The translations under genes were made by a program, and so were the position numbers. Positions 35,569-44,969 of a stretch of DNA of 64,000 nt are shown piece by piece. The notes beneath the pieces are model-generated. The model had not been told where the DNA came from and ran no database searches. It saw only the letters and a program-made list of their open reading frames with translations. Every line of letters begins with the position of its first letter. The first letter of the stretch is position 1. The DNA is from Roseivirga seohaensis (lineage in GTDB: Bacteria > Bacteroidota > Bacteroidia > Cytophagales > Cyclobacteriaceae), in NCBI RefSeq assembly GCF_001592945.1, contig NZ_LRPB01000048.1:372001-436000 (forward strand). Reading direction: 5' to 3'.

Positions 35569-38082
35569 ATGGGTAAAGAAACAACATATAACTTCCTTTC
35601 TGGCGGAGGTGAAATGGGTAAACTAACCCGATCAAAAGACTGGAGTAAAACCTCACTTGGCACCCCCGACACATGGTCGCAAAGTTTGCGTACCACCTTA
35701 GGAATTATTCTTAACTCTAAATTTCCAATGTTTTTATGGTGGGGGCCTGAGTTATTATGTTTTTATAATGATGCATATAGACCTAGTTTAGGGAATGAAG
35801 GAAAACACCCATCTATATTGGGCATGAAAGCCGAAGAAGCTTGGAGTGAAATATGGCACATTATTAAGCCATTAATTGACCAAGTTTTAGAAGGAGGACA
35901 GTCTACATGGAGTGAAGATCAGCTAATTCCCATTTATAGAAATGGCGAAATACAAGATGTATATTGGACCTTTAGTTACAGCCCTGTACATAATGAGCAA
36001 GGCAAAATTGCAGGTGTTTTAGTTACTTGTACTGAAACCACTCAAAAAGTAAACAGCCTTAAAAGTTTAAAAGACAGCAATCAGCGTTTTTGGCAGAATA
36101 TTACTCAATCACCAATCGCAATGTGCATATTCAGGGGGCCAAATTACGAAGTTGAAATTGCCAACGACCTAATGCTCTCGTTATGGGGGAAAAGCGAAAA
36201 AGAAGTTCTAAAAAAACCAATTTTCGAAGGCTTACCTGAAGCTAAAGGGCAAGGGCTAGAGAAATTATTAGATCAAGTATATACTACTGGAGAAAAATTC
36301 ACGGCCATAGAAAGACCCGTAGACTTACCAAGAAACGGTAAGATGCAAACCATATTTATCAACTTTGTTTATGATGCTTTAAGAGAGTCTGACGGAAGTA
36401 TTTCAGGTATTGTGGCCATTGCCTCTGACGTTACAGATCAGGTATTGGCTCGAAAAACTATAGAAGAAAGTGAAAAAAGATTTAGGACTTTAGCCGACAA
36501 CATGCACCAATTGGTGTGGATGGCCGATGCAAAAGGTTGGATTTATTGGTACAATCAACGTTGGTACGATTATACCGGAAGTACCTTTGAAGAAATGCAA
36601 GGGTGGGGCTGGCAAAAAGTACATCACCCTGATCATGTAGATCGGGTAACCCAAAAAATTCAGCACTCATGGGACACCGGAGAAATTTGGGAAGATACTT
36701 TTCCTTTGAGAGCTAAGAATGGCGATTACAATTGGTTTTTATCACGTGCCCTGCCCATTCGTGATGAAAAAGGAAATATTACTCATTGGTTAGGCTCCAA
36801 CACCGATATTACCTCGCAAAAAATTGCTGAAGAGCAAATACAGTCTTTTGCCTACGAGCTAGAGAAAAAAGTCGAGTTGCGTACAAAAGAATTAAGAGAA
36901 TCTAATAACTCTTTGAAAAAGAGCGAAATGCGTAATCACCTTATGGTAGATGAAATTCAAGATTACGCAATCATTTACCTAGATTCCGAGGGCAACATAG
37001 AAAACTGGAACAAAGGAGCTGAAAAGATAAAAGGCTACCACGAAAAAGAGATAATCGGCAAACACTTTTCAGTATTCTACATTCAAACCGATAAAGAAAA
37101 CAACGTACCACAAAAATTACTAACGCTTGCTAAAGAAAAGGGAAAAGCAGCTCAAGAAAACTGGCGAGTTCGGAAAGACGGCAGTCTGTTTTGGGCAAGT
37201 GTAGTAATAACCGCCATTAAAGATGGCAATAATAGCATAATAGGTTATTCGAAAATTACGCGTGACCTCACAGAAAAAAAGGCTGCCGATGACAAATTAA
37301 AAGCAAGTGCTAAGCAACTGAAGCTTAAAAATCAAGAGCTCAAAAAAATGAACAAAGAGCTTCAATCGTTTGCTTACGTTTCTAGCCATGATTTACAAGA
37401 ACCGCTACGAAAAATTCAAACTTTTGCTTCGCGAATAGCAGATAAAGAAAAAGAGGTTTTATCAGAAAGAGGCTTAGACTATTTAAATCGCATGCAAAAT
37501 GCAGCAAACCGCATGCAAATTTTGATAGACGACCTTTTGCAGTACTCCCGAACTACAACAGCCGAACATAAATTTGAGCTTACATCGTTCAATAAAATCG
37601 TTGAAGAAACTCAACAAACATTCAAAGAAGAACTAGAGCAAAAAGGAGCCAAATTTAACCTCGGTGAAGATGTCAACCTTGAGATAATCCGTTTTCAGTT
37701 TCGACAATTGCTGTCAAACCTTATTAGCAACGCGATTAAATTTGCAAAAAAAGACACATCACTCGTTGTCGACATTAAAACTAAAACAGGTATTGGAAAT
37801 TCTTTCGGAATAGATAGTCTTTCGCCCAAAAAACAATACTGCAATATTACTTTTTCTGACAATGGCGTAGGTTTTGACCCTCAACATAATGAAAAAGTGT
37901 TTGAGATATTCCATCGTTTACATGGTAAATCTGAATACAATGGCACCGGTATAGGCTTGGCCATTGTTAAAAAAATTGTTAGCAACCATAACGGTATAAT
38001 CATGGCAGAAGGAGTGCTTGATCAAGGGGTTACATTCAATATTTACATACCGATAAACCGCCCTAAACCAAAAGCAAGATAA
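35569..38082 (+). CDS. Multi-PAS sensor histidine kinase 1
   Basis: 837 residues, no membrane helix. Domain order: N-terminal PAS-like domain (1-155, opening FLSGGGEMGKLTRSKDWSKT), PAS (about 165-290), PAS_3 (about 300-415, YWYNQRWYDYTGS), coiled coil, PAS/PAC (about 455-580), then HisKA with His607 (YVSSHDLQEPLRKIQ) and HATPase (NLISNAIKFAKK, DNGVGFD, GTGIGLAIVKK). A soluble kinase sensing several inputs, probably small molecules, redox or light. It follows a receiver-only gene by 11 bp and precedes a paralogous kinase. Confidence 0.9.
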   Translation: MGKETTYNFLSGGGEMGKLTRSKDWSKTSLGTPDTWSQSLRTTLGIILNSKFPMFLWWGPELLCFYNDAYRPSLGNEGKHPSILGMKAEEAWSEIWHIIKPLIDQVLEGGQSTWSEDQLIPIYRNGEIQDVYWTFSYSPVHNEQGKIAGVLVTCTETTQKVNSLKSLKDSNQRFWQNITQSPIAMCIFRGPNYEVEIANDLMLSLWGKSEKEVLKKPIFEGLPEAKGQGLEKLLDQVYTTGEKFTAIERPVDLPRNGKMQTIFINFVYDALRESDGSISGIVAIASDVTDQVLARKTIEESEKRFRTLADNMHQLVWMADAKGWIYWYNQRWYDYTGSTFEEMQGWGWQKVHHPDHVDRVTQKIQHSWDTGEIWEDTFPLRAKNGDYNWFLSRALPIRDEKGNITHWLGSNTDITSQKIAEEQIQSFAYELEKKVELRTKELRESNNSLKKSEMRNHLMVDEIQDYAIIYLDSEGNIENWNKGAEKIKGYHEKEIIGKHFSVFYIQTDKENNVPQKLLTLAKEKGKAAQENWRVRKDGSLFWASVVITAIKDGNNSIIGYSKITRDLTEKKAADDKLKASAKQLKLKNQELKKMNKELQSFAYVSSHDLQEPLRKIQTFASRIADKEKEVLSERGLDYLNRMQNAANRMQILIDDLLQYSRTTTAEHKFELTSFNKIVEETQQTFKEELEQKGAKFNLGEDVNLEIIRFQFRQLLSNLISNAIKFAKKDTSLVVDIKTKTGIGNSFGIDSLSPKKQYCNITFSDNGVGFDPQHNEKVFEIFHRLHGKSEYNGTGIGLAIVKKIVSNHNGIIMAEGVLDQGVTFNIYIPINRPKPKAR

Positions 38083-38202
38083 TGTCGATATCTAAACAAA
38101 ATCACTTACTCGAAGTTTATTAATCCGGCAAACACCCCTTAAAAACACAGCCAACGATCAATAACATTTACGAACTTTCTCCATGGACAGCACGCACACT
38201 TT

Positions 38203-41200
38203 ATGAAAACAAACACGGAATTTAGCTTTCTTCAGGGTGGTGGAGAAATGGGGAAACTCACTAGAGAAAAAGATTGGTCTAAAACCCCTCTGGGCTCACC
38301 TGATACTTGGCCCCAAAGTTTGCGTACCACTTTAAGTATTGTTATACATTCTAAATTTCCCATGTTTCTTTTTTGGGGACCCAACCTTATTTGTTTTTAC
38401 AATGACTACTACCGACCAAGTTTAGGCGAACAAGGAAAACACCCAGCCATATTGGGCATGAGAGCAGAAGACGCCTGGCCCGAGATATGGCATATCATCA
38501 AACCACTCATCGATCAGGTTTTAAACAAAATTGAGCCTACTTGGAGCGAAAATCAGTTGATTCCTATTTTTAGAAATGGGAAAATGGAAGAGGTATATTG
38601 GACATTTGGTTACAGCCCTGTTTTTGATGAATCAGAAAAACCAGCAGGTGTTTTGGTAACCTGTACCGAAACTACCGAAAAAATTAAGGCCTTAGAAGAA
38701 GTCAAATCTAGCGAACAAAGATTCAAGAACATTACTGAAAGCACCGATATCTTAATTGGCTTAAGTGATGAAACTAGTAAAGCCACCTACTTCAATACGG
38801 CATGGGTAGAAATTACGGGTAAATCATTGGAACACCTATTAGCATTTGGGTGGGCAGACCTAATTCATCCTGATGACCGCGACAGTGTATTGAATGACTA
38901 CCTAAAGGCCTTCGAAAGTAAAGCAGAGTTTACAAGTGAATTCAGGGCTTTAGACCGCAACAATGATTATCGTTGGTTTCTTTCAAAAGGCACCCCCTGC
39001 TATTCGGCAGAAGGTAAATTCACTGGGTATATTAGTTCTTCATTAGACATTACCTCTAGAAAAAAAGCAGAAGTAGAAGTAGAAAGATTTAAGTTCATTG
39101 CCGATTTCGCCAGCGACCCCTTTATCTTAATGCGTGAAGACGGATCTTTTGAGTATTTAAATGAATTGGCCTTAGAAAAATGGGGATACACTGCCGAAGA
39201 AGCCAAATCATTGAAAGTGCCTGATGTAGACCCTATATATCACGAAGAACTGTTCAAAACCACTTTTCAACGAGCTCAAAAAGAAGCACTTCCACTCTTT
39301 GAAACCCTACACAAAAAGAAGGATGGCACTATCTATCCAGTTGAAATTCAAATGAAAGGGCTGTCTATTCAAGGGGTTCCTTACATGTTCGCTATTGCTA
39401 GAGACATTACTGAACGGAAACGAATCGATAGAAAATTAAAAGCCAGCGAGCGTAACCTCAGGCTAATGATTCATCAGGCACCAGTAGCAATAGCTATCTT
39501 ACGTGGCTCTAATTACGTGGTAGAAATTGTGAATAAGCATTCTTTAGAGCTTTGGGGCAGAAAAGAGAATGAAGTATTAGGTAAAGAAATACTAAATGCC
39601 ATGCCCGAACTTAATGAGCAAGGTATAAAAGCTTTACTGGATGATGTATACCAAACAGGTAACAGATTTGTAGCCAAAGAACTTCCGGTTGAAATACTAA
39701 GGGGAAATCAGCTCGAAACCGTATACATCAACTTTTCCTACGAACCTCTATATGATGACAATAAGGTTATCAACGGTATAATGACCGTAGGATTTGATGT
39801 AAGTGACCAGGTGAAAGCTCGTTTAAAAATAGAGGCCAACAGAGAAAAACTAAATGTAGTTATTCAAGCCAGTGAATTGGGTACTTGGGAGTATAATTTA
39901 AAAACCCATGAAATCAATTATTCAAACCGCTATTTAGAAATATTTGGTTATGAAAAAGATAGCAAGCTACCACATAATACATTCCTTAAACAAATTCATG
40001 AAGAAGACCTTCCTATCAGACAAAAAGCCTTTGAAGAAGCTTTTGCTATAGGCTCTTTACACTACAAAGCCAGAATTTTTTGGCCTGATAATTCGCTACA
40101 TTGGATGGAAGCAAAAGGCACAGTTTTCTATAAAAACAATGAGCCTTATCGTATGATTGGAACAGTTCGTGATATCACTGAAGAAAAAAACATACAGCAA
40201 CAGCTTTTTGAACGCGAACAAAAATTTAGACTGTTGGCAGACTCCATGCCACAACATGTTTGGACATCTGACCCAATGGGTAACCTGAATTATTTTAATC
40301 AGTCTGTTTTCGACTTTTCTGGTTTAACACAAGCACAAATAGATAAGGATGGCTGGATTCAGATTGTTCATCCAGATGACCGTGAGGAAAATATCAAACA
40401 ATGGAAGCGATCGATTGAAACAGGTGAAGACTTCCTTATTGAGCATCGTTTTAAAAGATACGATGGCACTTACCGTTGGCAACTTAGCAGAGCTATTCCA
40501 CAACGAGATGAAGATGGAAACATTAGAATGTGGGTAGGGTCTAGTACCGATATTCAGGACCAGAAAATGTTTTTACAAGAACTGGAAAAACAAGTAAAAC
40601 AACGTACATCTGAACTCGCTAGGAAAAATAAAGACCTTGAAAAAATGAACAAAGAGCTACAATCCTTTGCTTATATTTCAAGCCATGATTTACAAGAGCC
40701 TCTGCGTAAAATTCAAACCTTTGCCTCTCGAATTATAGATAAAGAAAAGGAAAATCTTTCTGAAAAAGGGGTAGACTATTTATCAAGAATGCAGAATGCT
40801 GCCAACCGAATGCAAACCTTGATTGAGGACTTACTTGCTTATTCGCGAACCAGTACTGGCGAATTAAAGTTTAAGCGAATTCCGCTTGATCAAGTCGTTA
40901 ATGAGGTGTCGGAAAATTTAAAAGAAGAAATAGAGCAGAAACAAGCCAAGTTAGAAGTTTCTGCACCTTGCAAGGTGCATATCATACACTTCCAGTTCCA
41001 ACAACTGCTTACAAACCTAATTAGCAATTCATTAAAGTTTGCAAGACCGGGCATCGCTCCTATTATAAAAATATCGAGTAAAACAGGAACAGGAGAGCAA
41101 CTTGAGCCTAAAAGATTACAATCAGATAGAACCTACTGCCATATTCGAGTCCAAGACAATGGTGTTGGTTTTGATAAAAAACATAGTGAAATCATATTTG

Positions 41201-41370
41201 AGCTATTTCAGCGGCTATACGGCAAATCAGAGTATAAGGGTACGGGTATTGGATTGGCCATTGTGAAAAAAATCGTTGAAAACCATAATGGAATAGTTAA
41301 TGCAAGTGGCGAAAAAGACCAAGGAGCTACTTTTGATATTTATATACCTACGCTCCAACAAATAGACTGA
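38203..41370 (+). CDS. Multi-PAS sensor histidine kinase 2 (paralogue)
   Basis: 1055 residues, soluble. It shares the unusual N-terminus of the preceding kinase (FLQGGGEMGKLTREKDWSKT) and the same catalytic end, with His828 in YISSHDLQEPLRKIQ and GTGIGLAIVKK in the ATPase domain. Between them are about five PAS/PAC units in a row, roughly 165-285, 290-410, 415-540, 545-670 and 675-790, so two more than its neighbour. Tandem duplication followed by gain or loss of PAS units is the simplest history. The 120-bp gap to the first kinase shows no terminator. Confidence 0.9.
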   Translation: MKTNTEFSFLQGGGEMGKLTREKDWSKTPLGSPDTWPQSLRTTLSIVIHSKFPMFLFWGPNLICFYNDYYRPSLGEQGKHPAILGMRAEDAWPEIWHIIKPLIDQVLNKIEPTWSENQLIPIFRNGKMEEVYWTFGYSPVFDESEKPAGVLVTCTETTEKIKALEEVKSSEQRFKNITESTDILIGLSDETSKATYFNTAWVEITGKSLEHLLAFGWADLIHPDDRDSVLNDYLKAFESKAEFTSEFRALDRNNDYRWFLSKGTPCYSAEGKFTGYISSSLDITSRKKAEVEVERFKFIADFASDPFILMREDGSFEYLNELALEKWGYTAEEAKSLKVPDVDPIYHEELFKTTFQRAQKEALPLFETLHKKKDGTIYPVEIQMKGLSIQGVPYMFAIARDITERKRIDRKLKASERNLRLMIHQAPVAIAILRGSNYVVEIVNKHSLELWGRKENEVLGKEILNAMPELNEQGIKALLDDVYQTGNRFVAKELPVEILRGNQLETVYINFSYEPLYDDNKVINGIMTVGFDVSDQVKARLKIEANREKLNVVIQASELGTWEYNLKTHEINYSNRYLEIFGYEKDSKLPHNTFLKQIHEEDLPIRQKAFEEAFAIGSLHYKARIFWPDNSLHWMEAKGTVFYKNNEPYRMIGTVRDITEEKNIQQQLFEREQKFRLLADSMPQHVWTSDPMGNLNYFNQSVFDFSGLTQAQIDKDGWIQIVHPDDREENIKQWKRSIETGEDFLIEHRFKRYDGTYRWQLSRAIPQRDEDGNIRMWVGSSTDIQDQKMFLQELEKQVKQRTSELARKNKDLEKMNKELQSFAYISSHDLQEPLRKIQTFASRIIDKEKENLSEKGVDYLSRMQNAANRMQTLIEDLLAYSRTSTGELKFKRIPLDQVVNEVSENLKEEIEQKQAKLEVSAPCKVHIIHFQFQQLLTNLISNSLKFARPGIAPIIKISSKTGTGEQLEPKRLQSDRTYCHIRVQDNGVGFDKKHSEIIFELFQRLYGKSEYKGTGIGLAIVKKIVENHNGIVNASGEKDQGATFDIYIPTLQQID

Positions 41371-41468
41371 TAGCTACTTACAATCCATTGTAAAAACTCT
41401 AGTAAGAGGGAATTATTCTCTTCTATTTCTCATTACCTACTCGGTTAAAGAAACTAAAAAGAGAATCC

Positions 41469-42479
41469 ATGTTTAAGCATTCTGAACATATAAAATATTC
41501 AATCCTAGAATTGGCTTCTATGGGTATAGGGTCTACCCCTACCGATACCTTTTCAAATAGTCTTGATCTTGCACAGCAAGCAGAACAAATGGGTTTTACT
41601 AGATTTTGGTTGGCAGAACACCACAATATGGTAAGTATTGCAAGTTCGGCTACTGCTGTGCTCATTGGGCATATTGCTGGAGGTACAAAAACCTTAAGAG
41701 TTGGTTCTGGAGGAATTATGCTCCCCAACCATTCTCCCCTTATTGTAGCAGAACAATTTGGCACCTTAGGTTCACTTTTCCCAAATAGAATTGACTTGGG
41801 TTTAGGTCGAGCACCTGGCACCGACCAAGCTACAGCTTATGCGATCAGGTCTGACAGAGCGAGATCGGTAGTAGCCTTCCCCGATGAAGTTGCTCAAATT
41901 CAAAAGTATTTCTCTAAAGAAAATAAAAGCGCTCAGGTAAGGGCTTCAGTAGCCGAGGGCGTAGAAGTTCCTATTTACATTTTAGGCTCTAGTACCGACA
42001 GTGCTCATCTGGCTGCAAAAATGGGTTTACCTTATGCTTTTGCTAGTCATTTTGCTCCTGCTCAGCTTTTTGAGGCTTTTCATATTTATCATAATAATTT
42101 TCAACCTTCAGCATTTTTGAAGGAGCCCTACACCATTGCTTGCATCAATGTGATTGCCGCTGATACAGACCATGAAGCAGAGCGCTTATCTACTTCGCTC
42201 ATAAAAATGATGTATGGTGTGTTGACAAATAATATCGACTATATGCAGCCTCCGCAAGAAATGACTGCTGAACTGAAATCCTTAGCACAACACGAGGCTT
42301 TTCAGCGCATGCTTAAATATGCGTTTGTAGGTAGTAAAGAAACTGTGCAACAAAAAACAAACAACTTTATTGAGGCCACAGGAATTGATGAAGTGATGGT
42401 GGCTTCGCATATTTTCCACCATGAAGACCGGGTGAAATCATATAAGATTTTCTCAGAAATAATGAAAGACCGGAAATAA
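41469..42479 (+). CDS. LLM-class flavin-dependent oxidoreductase (luciferase-like)
   Basis: 336 residues. A bacterial-luciferase-like TIM barrel: opening SILELASMGIGSTPTDTF, the RFWLAEHHNM strand, GSGGIMLPNHSPL and LFPNRIDLGLGRAPGTD are the signatures of the MsnO8/YhbW-like subfamily. These use FMN(H2) in monooxygenase-type reactions; the substrate is unknown. The last codons form one arm of a terminator-like hairpin. Confidence 0.9.
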   Translation: MFKHSEHIKYSILELASMGIGSTPTDTFSNSLDLAQQAEQMGFTRFWLAEHHNMVSIASSATAVLIGHIAGGTKTLRVGSGGIMLPNHSPLIVAEQFGTLGSLFPNRIDLGLGRAPGTDQATAYAIRSDRARSVVAFPDEVAQIQKYFSKENKSAQVRASVAEGVEVPIYILGSSTDSAHLAAKMGLPYAFASHFAPAQLFEAFHIYHNNFQPSAFLKEPYTIACINVIAADTDHEAERLSTSLIKMMYGVLTNNIDYMQPPQEMTAELKSLAQHEAFQRMLKYAFVGSKETVQQKTNNFIEATGIDEVMVASHIFHHEDRVKSYKIFSEIMKDRK

Positions 42480-42494
42480 TTCCAGTCTTTCATT
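42461..42494 (+). terminator. Hairpin overlapping the 3' end of the LLM oxidoreductase gene
   Basis: AATGAAAGAC and GGAA on the left pair with TTCC and GTCTTTCATT on the right, 14 pairs with a single mismatch and the loop ATAA. The left arm is the last six codons plus the stop. The T-tract afterwards is weak (ATTATTATT), so efficiency is uncertain, but the length of the stem is unlikely to be chance. Confidence 0.65.
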
Positions 42495-42527
42495 ATTATT
42501 AATCAGGTGAGGTTGAGTCCTTTTCAA

Positions 42528-43223
42528 TCAATTCAACTCTGCAAATAAATCCATATACTCGTTGTCCCAACTGTTGGACATCTCCTCAAAATTCTCTTCA
42601 GTAACTTCTTTATTTTTGATTTCAGAAGCTGCCCGAGTAAAAAGCGCTTCTGCCTTTTCGAAGAACTTTGTCATTTTCTGAATTTGAGCATAATCTTTAT
42701 CCTTCAAGAACATTAAATAGTGACCATCCTCTTCCTTCACTTCAAGATCAGTTTCTCTATCTACCATCCTGCACTTAATAGTCACCACACCATCATCATT
42801 TGGTTCTGAAACTGAAATTACTTCATAATCTTCTGGTGAACGATTTTGCAATTGAGGGCGAATAAGCGAAGCAGAAAGCGAAAGTGATACGGTAGAGAAC
42901 ATTTTCTCATCTTTATAAAACTCTATTTTGTCTTTAGAGCTACGCTTAATTTTAGTTTGAAAAGTGTCCATCATGGCATTTTTAAAAGCCTCAAAAGCAT
43001 CAAGTGCCTTGAATCCAGCTTCGTCAAAATTAGTAATGGCAACTCCATCTTTCTTCACATAAAAGTACGGAACAGGGTTGTGATCTACAGGTTGAGCAGA
43101 AACCAGACCTAATGAAAGAAGCATTTTTTCTGGTGTGCTAGTGTCATAAGGACTTTTAGGTTTACAGCCCATCAATGCAAAAAAGGCCAAAGTTGCTAGT
43201 AGATATTTAGTTCTGTTCTTCAT
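42528..43223 (-). CDS. Lipoprotein of unknown function
   Basis: 231 residues. Lipoprotein signal with lipobox ALMGC (Cys20). The mature part starts KSPYDTSTPEKMLLSLGLVSAQ and is rich in charged helices; no known catalytic motif is visible. I do not recognise the family beyond a general resemblance to Bacteroidota lipoproteins that describe a polar residue-rich two-layer domain. It is 92 bp downstream of the serine hydrolase gene on the same strand and may be cotranscribed. Confidence 0.65.
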   Translation of the reverse strand: MKNRTKYLLATLAFFALMGCKPKSPYDTSTPEKMLLSLGLVSAQPVDHNPVPYFYVKKDGVAITNFDEAGFKALDAFEAFKNAMMDTFQTKIKRSSKDKIEFYKDEKMFSTVSLSLSASLIRPQLQNRSPEDYEVISVSEPNDDGVVTIKCRMVDRETDLEVKEEDGHYLMFLKDKDYAQIQKMTKFFEKAEALFTRAASEIKNKEVTEENFEEMSNSWDNEYMDLFAELN

Positions 43224-43314
43224 GTTAAAGTATTTTAAAACGAAGAACCGAGATTTATCATAGTGAAAGAATACCCTCTAGCTCGGATATTCCTGTAGGT
43301 AATATTGGGCAGGG

Positions 43315-44469
43315 TTATTTTGTGGCTTCTAACACTAAACTCATCATAGGTCCAATTTTATTAGGCTCTAGCCATCGTGTCACTACTACCAAATCATTCT
43401 TTTTATCGATTACAATAAAGTTTCCTCCAAAACCAGCGGCAAAGTAAATGGACTCGTCATCTACTTCTTTCCACTTTCTTGGGCCTCTATTCAGCCACCA
43501 CAAATAGCCGTAGCTGGCATTCGCCTCAGAAGATTTCTGCACCTCAACTACCCATTTTTTGGAAATGAGTTGGTTTCCATTCCAATTTCCTTCGTTTAAA
43601 AACAACAGACCAAAACGAGCATGATCTAATGCACTGATAAAAACACCTCCACCAGAATGACCGCCCCCCGTAACGGATTGCATATTTATACCATCAACAT
43701 TTACCCAAGAGTTTTCATAACCAAACCAACGCCAGGTAGTAGACGCCCCAATGGGGTCCATAATGTATTCTTTTAAGACTTGTGGAAGTGGTTTTCTCCA
43801 CACCTGAAGTAGCGAATAAGCCAGTACATTCACACGTACATCATTGTATTCCATTACAGTACCAGAAGGCACTGGTTTTTCGAAACGCCAATCGTCAATC
43901 CCTCCCCTTCTTGGCGGTCTGTCTGCCCAATCTTGCATTCCAAACAAAGTACCCGACCAAGCCGAAGACTGATTGAGCAAAGTATGCCATTCTATTTTTT
44001 GATTGTGAGCACCATCAAAAGTATTGTCCCAAACATAGTCACTGACTTTATCATGAACACTACCAATTAACCCCTCGTCCAATGCCAAACCAGCTACCGT
44101 TGATAAATAACTTTTAGTTACGCTGTGGGTCATATCTACCCGTTTTACATCGCCCCATTGCGCTACGATATAACCGTTCTTCAAAATCACTCCTGCTGGG
44201 CCTCCTCTTTCTCTGGTGGGGCCAACTAATTCATGATATGGCTCGCTACTAAAGCCTTCATAAGAAGCAATTCTAGAATCTTTAGAGCCTGAATACTCAT
44301 TGTCTAGGGCAAACTTTACAGCAATATCAATTTTAGCCGCATTCAAACCTAAGGACTGTGGCGTTCGGGTTTCCCATTTGCTTCTGGGCGGAAAGTAATT
44401 TTGAGCTGATATGGGAATTGAATCAAGAAGTACTATGATGATAATGAAGGCTAAGGCAAATCTATTCAT
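43315..44469 (-). CDS. Secreted serine hydrolase, beta-lactamase/class C type
   Basis: 384 residues. Signal peptide 1-22 (IPISAQ). The SxxK motif is SVTK with Ser116 and Lys119, followed by the YND triad member in VMEYNDVRVN and a C-terminal GGNFIV strand in place of KTG. These belong to the serine beta-lactamase-like / penicillin-binding fold that also includes esterases and D-aminopeptidases. A true beta-lactamase role is not indicated. A terminator-like hairpin lies about 200 bp before its start. Confidence 0.88.
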   Translation of the reverse strand: MNRFALAFIIIIVLLDSIPISAQNYFPPRSKWETRTPQSLGLNAAKIDIAVKFALDNEYSGSKDSRIASYEGFSSEPYHELVGPTRERGGPAGVILKNGYIVAQWGDVKRVDMTHSVTKSYLSTVAGLALDEGLIGSVHDKVSDYVWDNTFDGAHNQKIEWHTLLNQSSAWSGTLFGMQDWADRPPRRGGIDDWRFEKPVPSGTVMEYNDVRVNVLAYSLLQVWRKPLPQVLKEYIMDPIGASTTWRWFGYENSWVNVDGINMQSVTGGGHSGGGVFISALDHARFGLLFLNEGNWNGNQLISKKWVVEVQKSSEANASYGYLWWLNRGPRKWKEVDDESIYFAAGFGGNFIVIDKKNDLVVVTRWLEPNKIGPMMSLVLEATK

Positions 44470-44671
44470 TCTATGAGAGGTTTAATTCGAGTTAAACAGA
44501 AAGGGGAAGATATACAAGCCAACTTTGACTGGAGGAAAAAATGAAAGGAGGCCATCACACCTCCCTTCTACCTAATCAAAAACATGTAATCCCTTACATG
44601 CCTTCGTTTTCTTTGTTCTAAAACTGGCTTGAAGATAACATTTATTTAACATTTAGATAATAAGGGTTCAG

Positions 44672-44707
44672 AAAAAAATAAAGGCGGTTCCCTTACGGAT
44701 CCGCCTT
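44672..44707 (-). terminator. Terminator-like hairpin on the minus strand without an upstream gene
   Basis: AAGGCGGTTCC (44681-44691) pairs with GGATCCGCCTT (44697-44707), ten of eleven pairs, loop CTTAC. On the minus strand it is followed by a T-rich tract (complement of AAAAAAATA, 44672-44680). No minus-strand gene lies between it and the plus-strand regulator at 44970. It may be an attenuator for the serine hydrolase leader, the end of a small RNA, or a stop for antisense transcripts. Confidence 0.6.
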
Positions 44708-44768
44708 CACCTCAATTAACTCGATTCATAACTCCACACGAAATGAACCACTCTACTATTTAATTCCA

Positions 44769-44791
44769 GTTTCAATAAACATTATTGAAAC
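44769..44791. repeat. Perfect 10-bp inverted repeat
   Basis: GTTTCAATAA and TTATTGAAAC are exact reverse complements separated by ACA. It lies about 140 bp before the response regulator's -7 element. The symmetry is that of a dimeric operator or of a short RNA stem. Confidence 0.6.
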
Positions 44792-44924
44792 TTAACCGAC
44801 ATACGCAGGTAGCACTCGCAGCGGATTTAGGATAATGAAGAAATTTTCATTTTTCTATATTCCTAGTTCAACCTCTGACCTATAAGTGTGAAATTATTCG
44901 GGCTTAATTATCCATCCGAATCTC

Positions 44925-44932
44925 TATTTTTG
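44925..44932 (+). promoter_or_regulatory. Predicted -7 element of the second two-component operon
   Basis: TATTTTTG, an exact TAnnTTTG match, 38 bp before the ATG at 44970. A TTCG at 44897-44900 is only a poor -33 candidate. It also argues against the earlier TTG start at 44946. Confidence 0.55.
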
Positions 44933-44969
44933 TAATTGAGCATAATTGATTACACCTCTTTATAACATC

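Larger units (their letters stand above)
44470..44969. other. 500-bp divergent intergenic region with structured elements
   Basis: No gene is evident on either strand. It contains a terminator-like hairpin oriented for the minus strand (44672-44707), a perfect 10-bp inverted repeat (44769-44791) and a -7 element for the response regulator (44925-44932). The length is unusual for this compact window. Confidence 0.6.

Noticed and set aside
41396-41420. Hairpin AAGAGGG/TTCTCTT after the second PAS kinase as terminator
   Set aside because: Relies on two G-U pairs and has no T-run; the neighbouring TTACAAT-CC-ATTGTAA palindrome (41378-41393) is also short of a terminator.
41423-41821. 132-residue minus-strand open frame opposite the LLM oxidoreductase
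   Set aside because: Covers the conserved N-terminal half of a clear family member; no domain of its own.
44558-44575. GGAGG/CCTCC hairpin as the terminator of something upstream
   Set aside because: Only five pairs and no T-tract on either strand.
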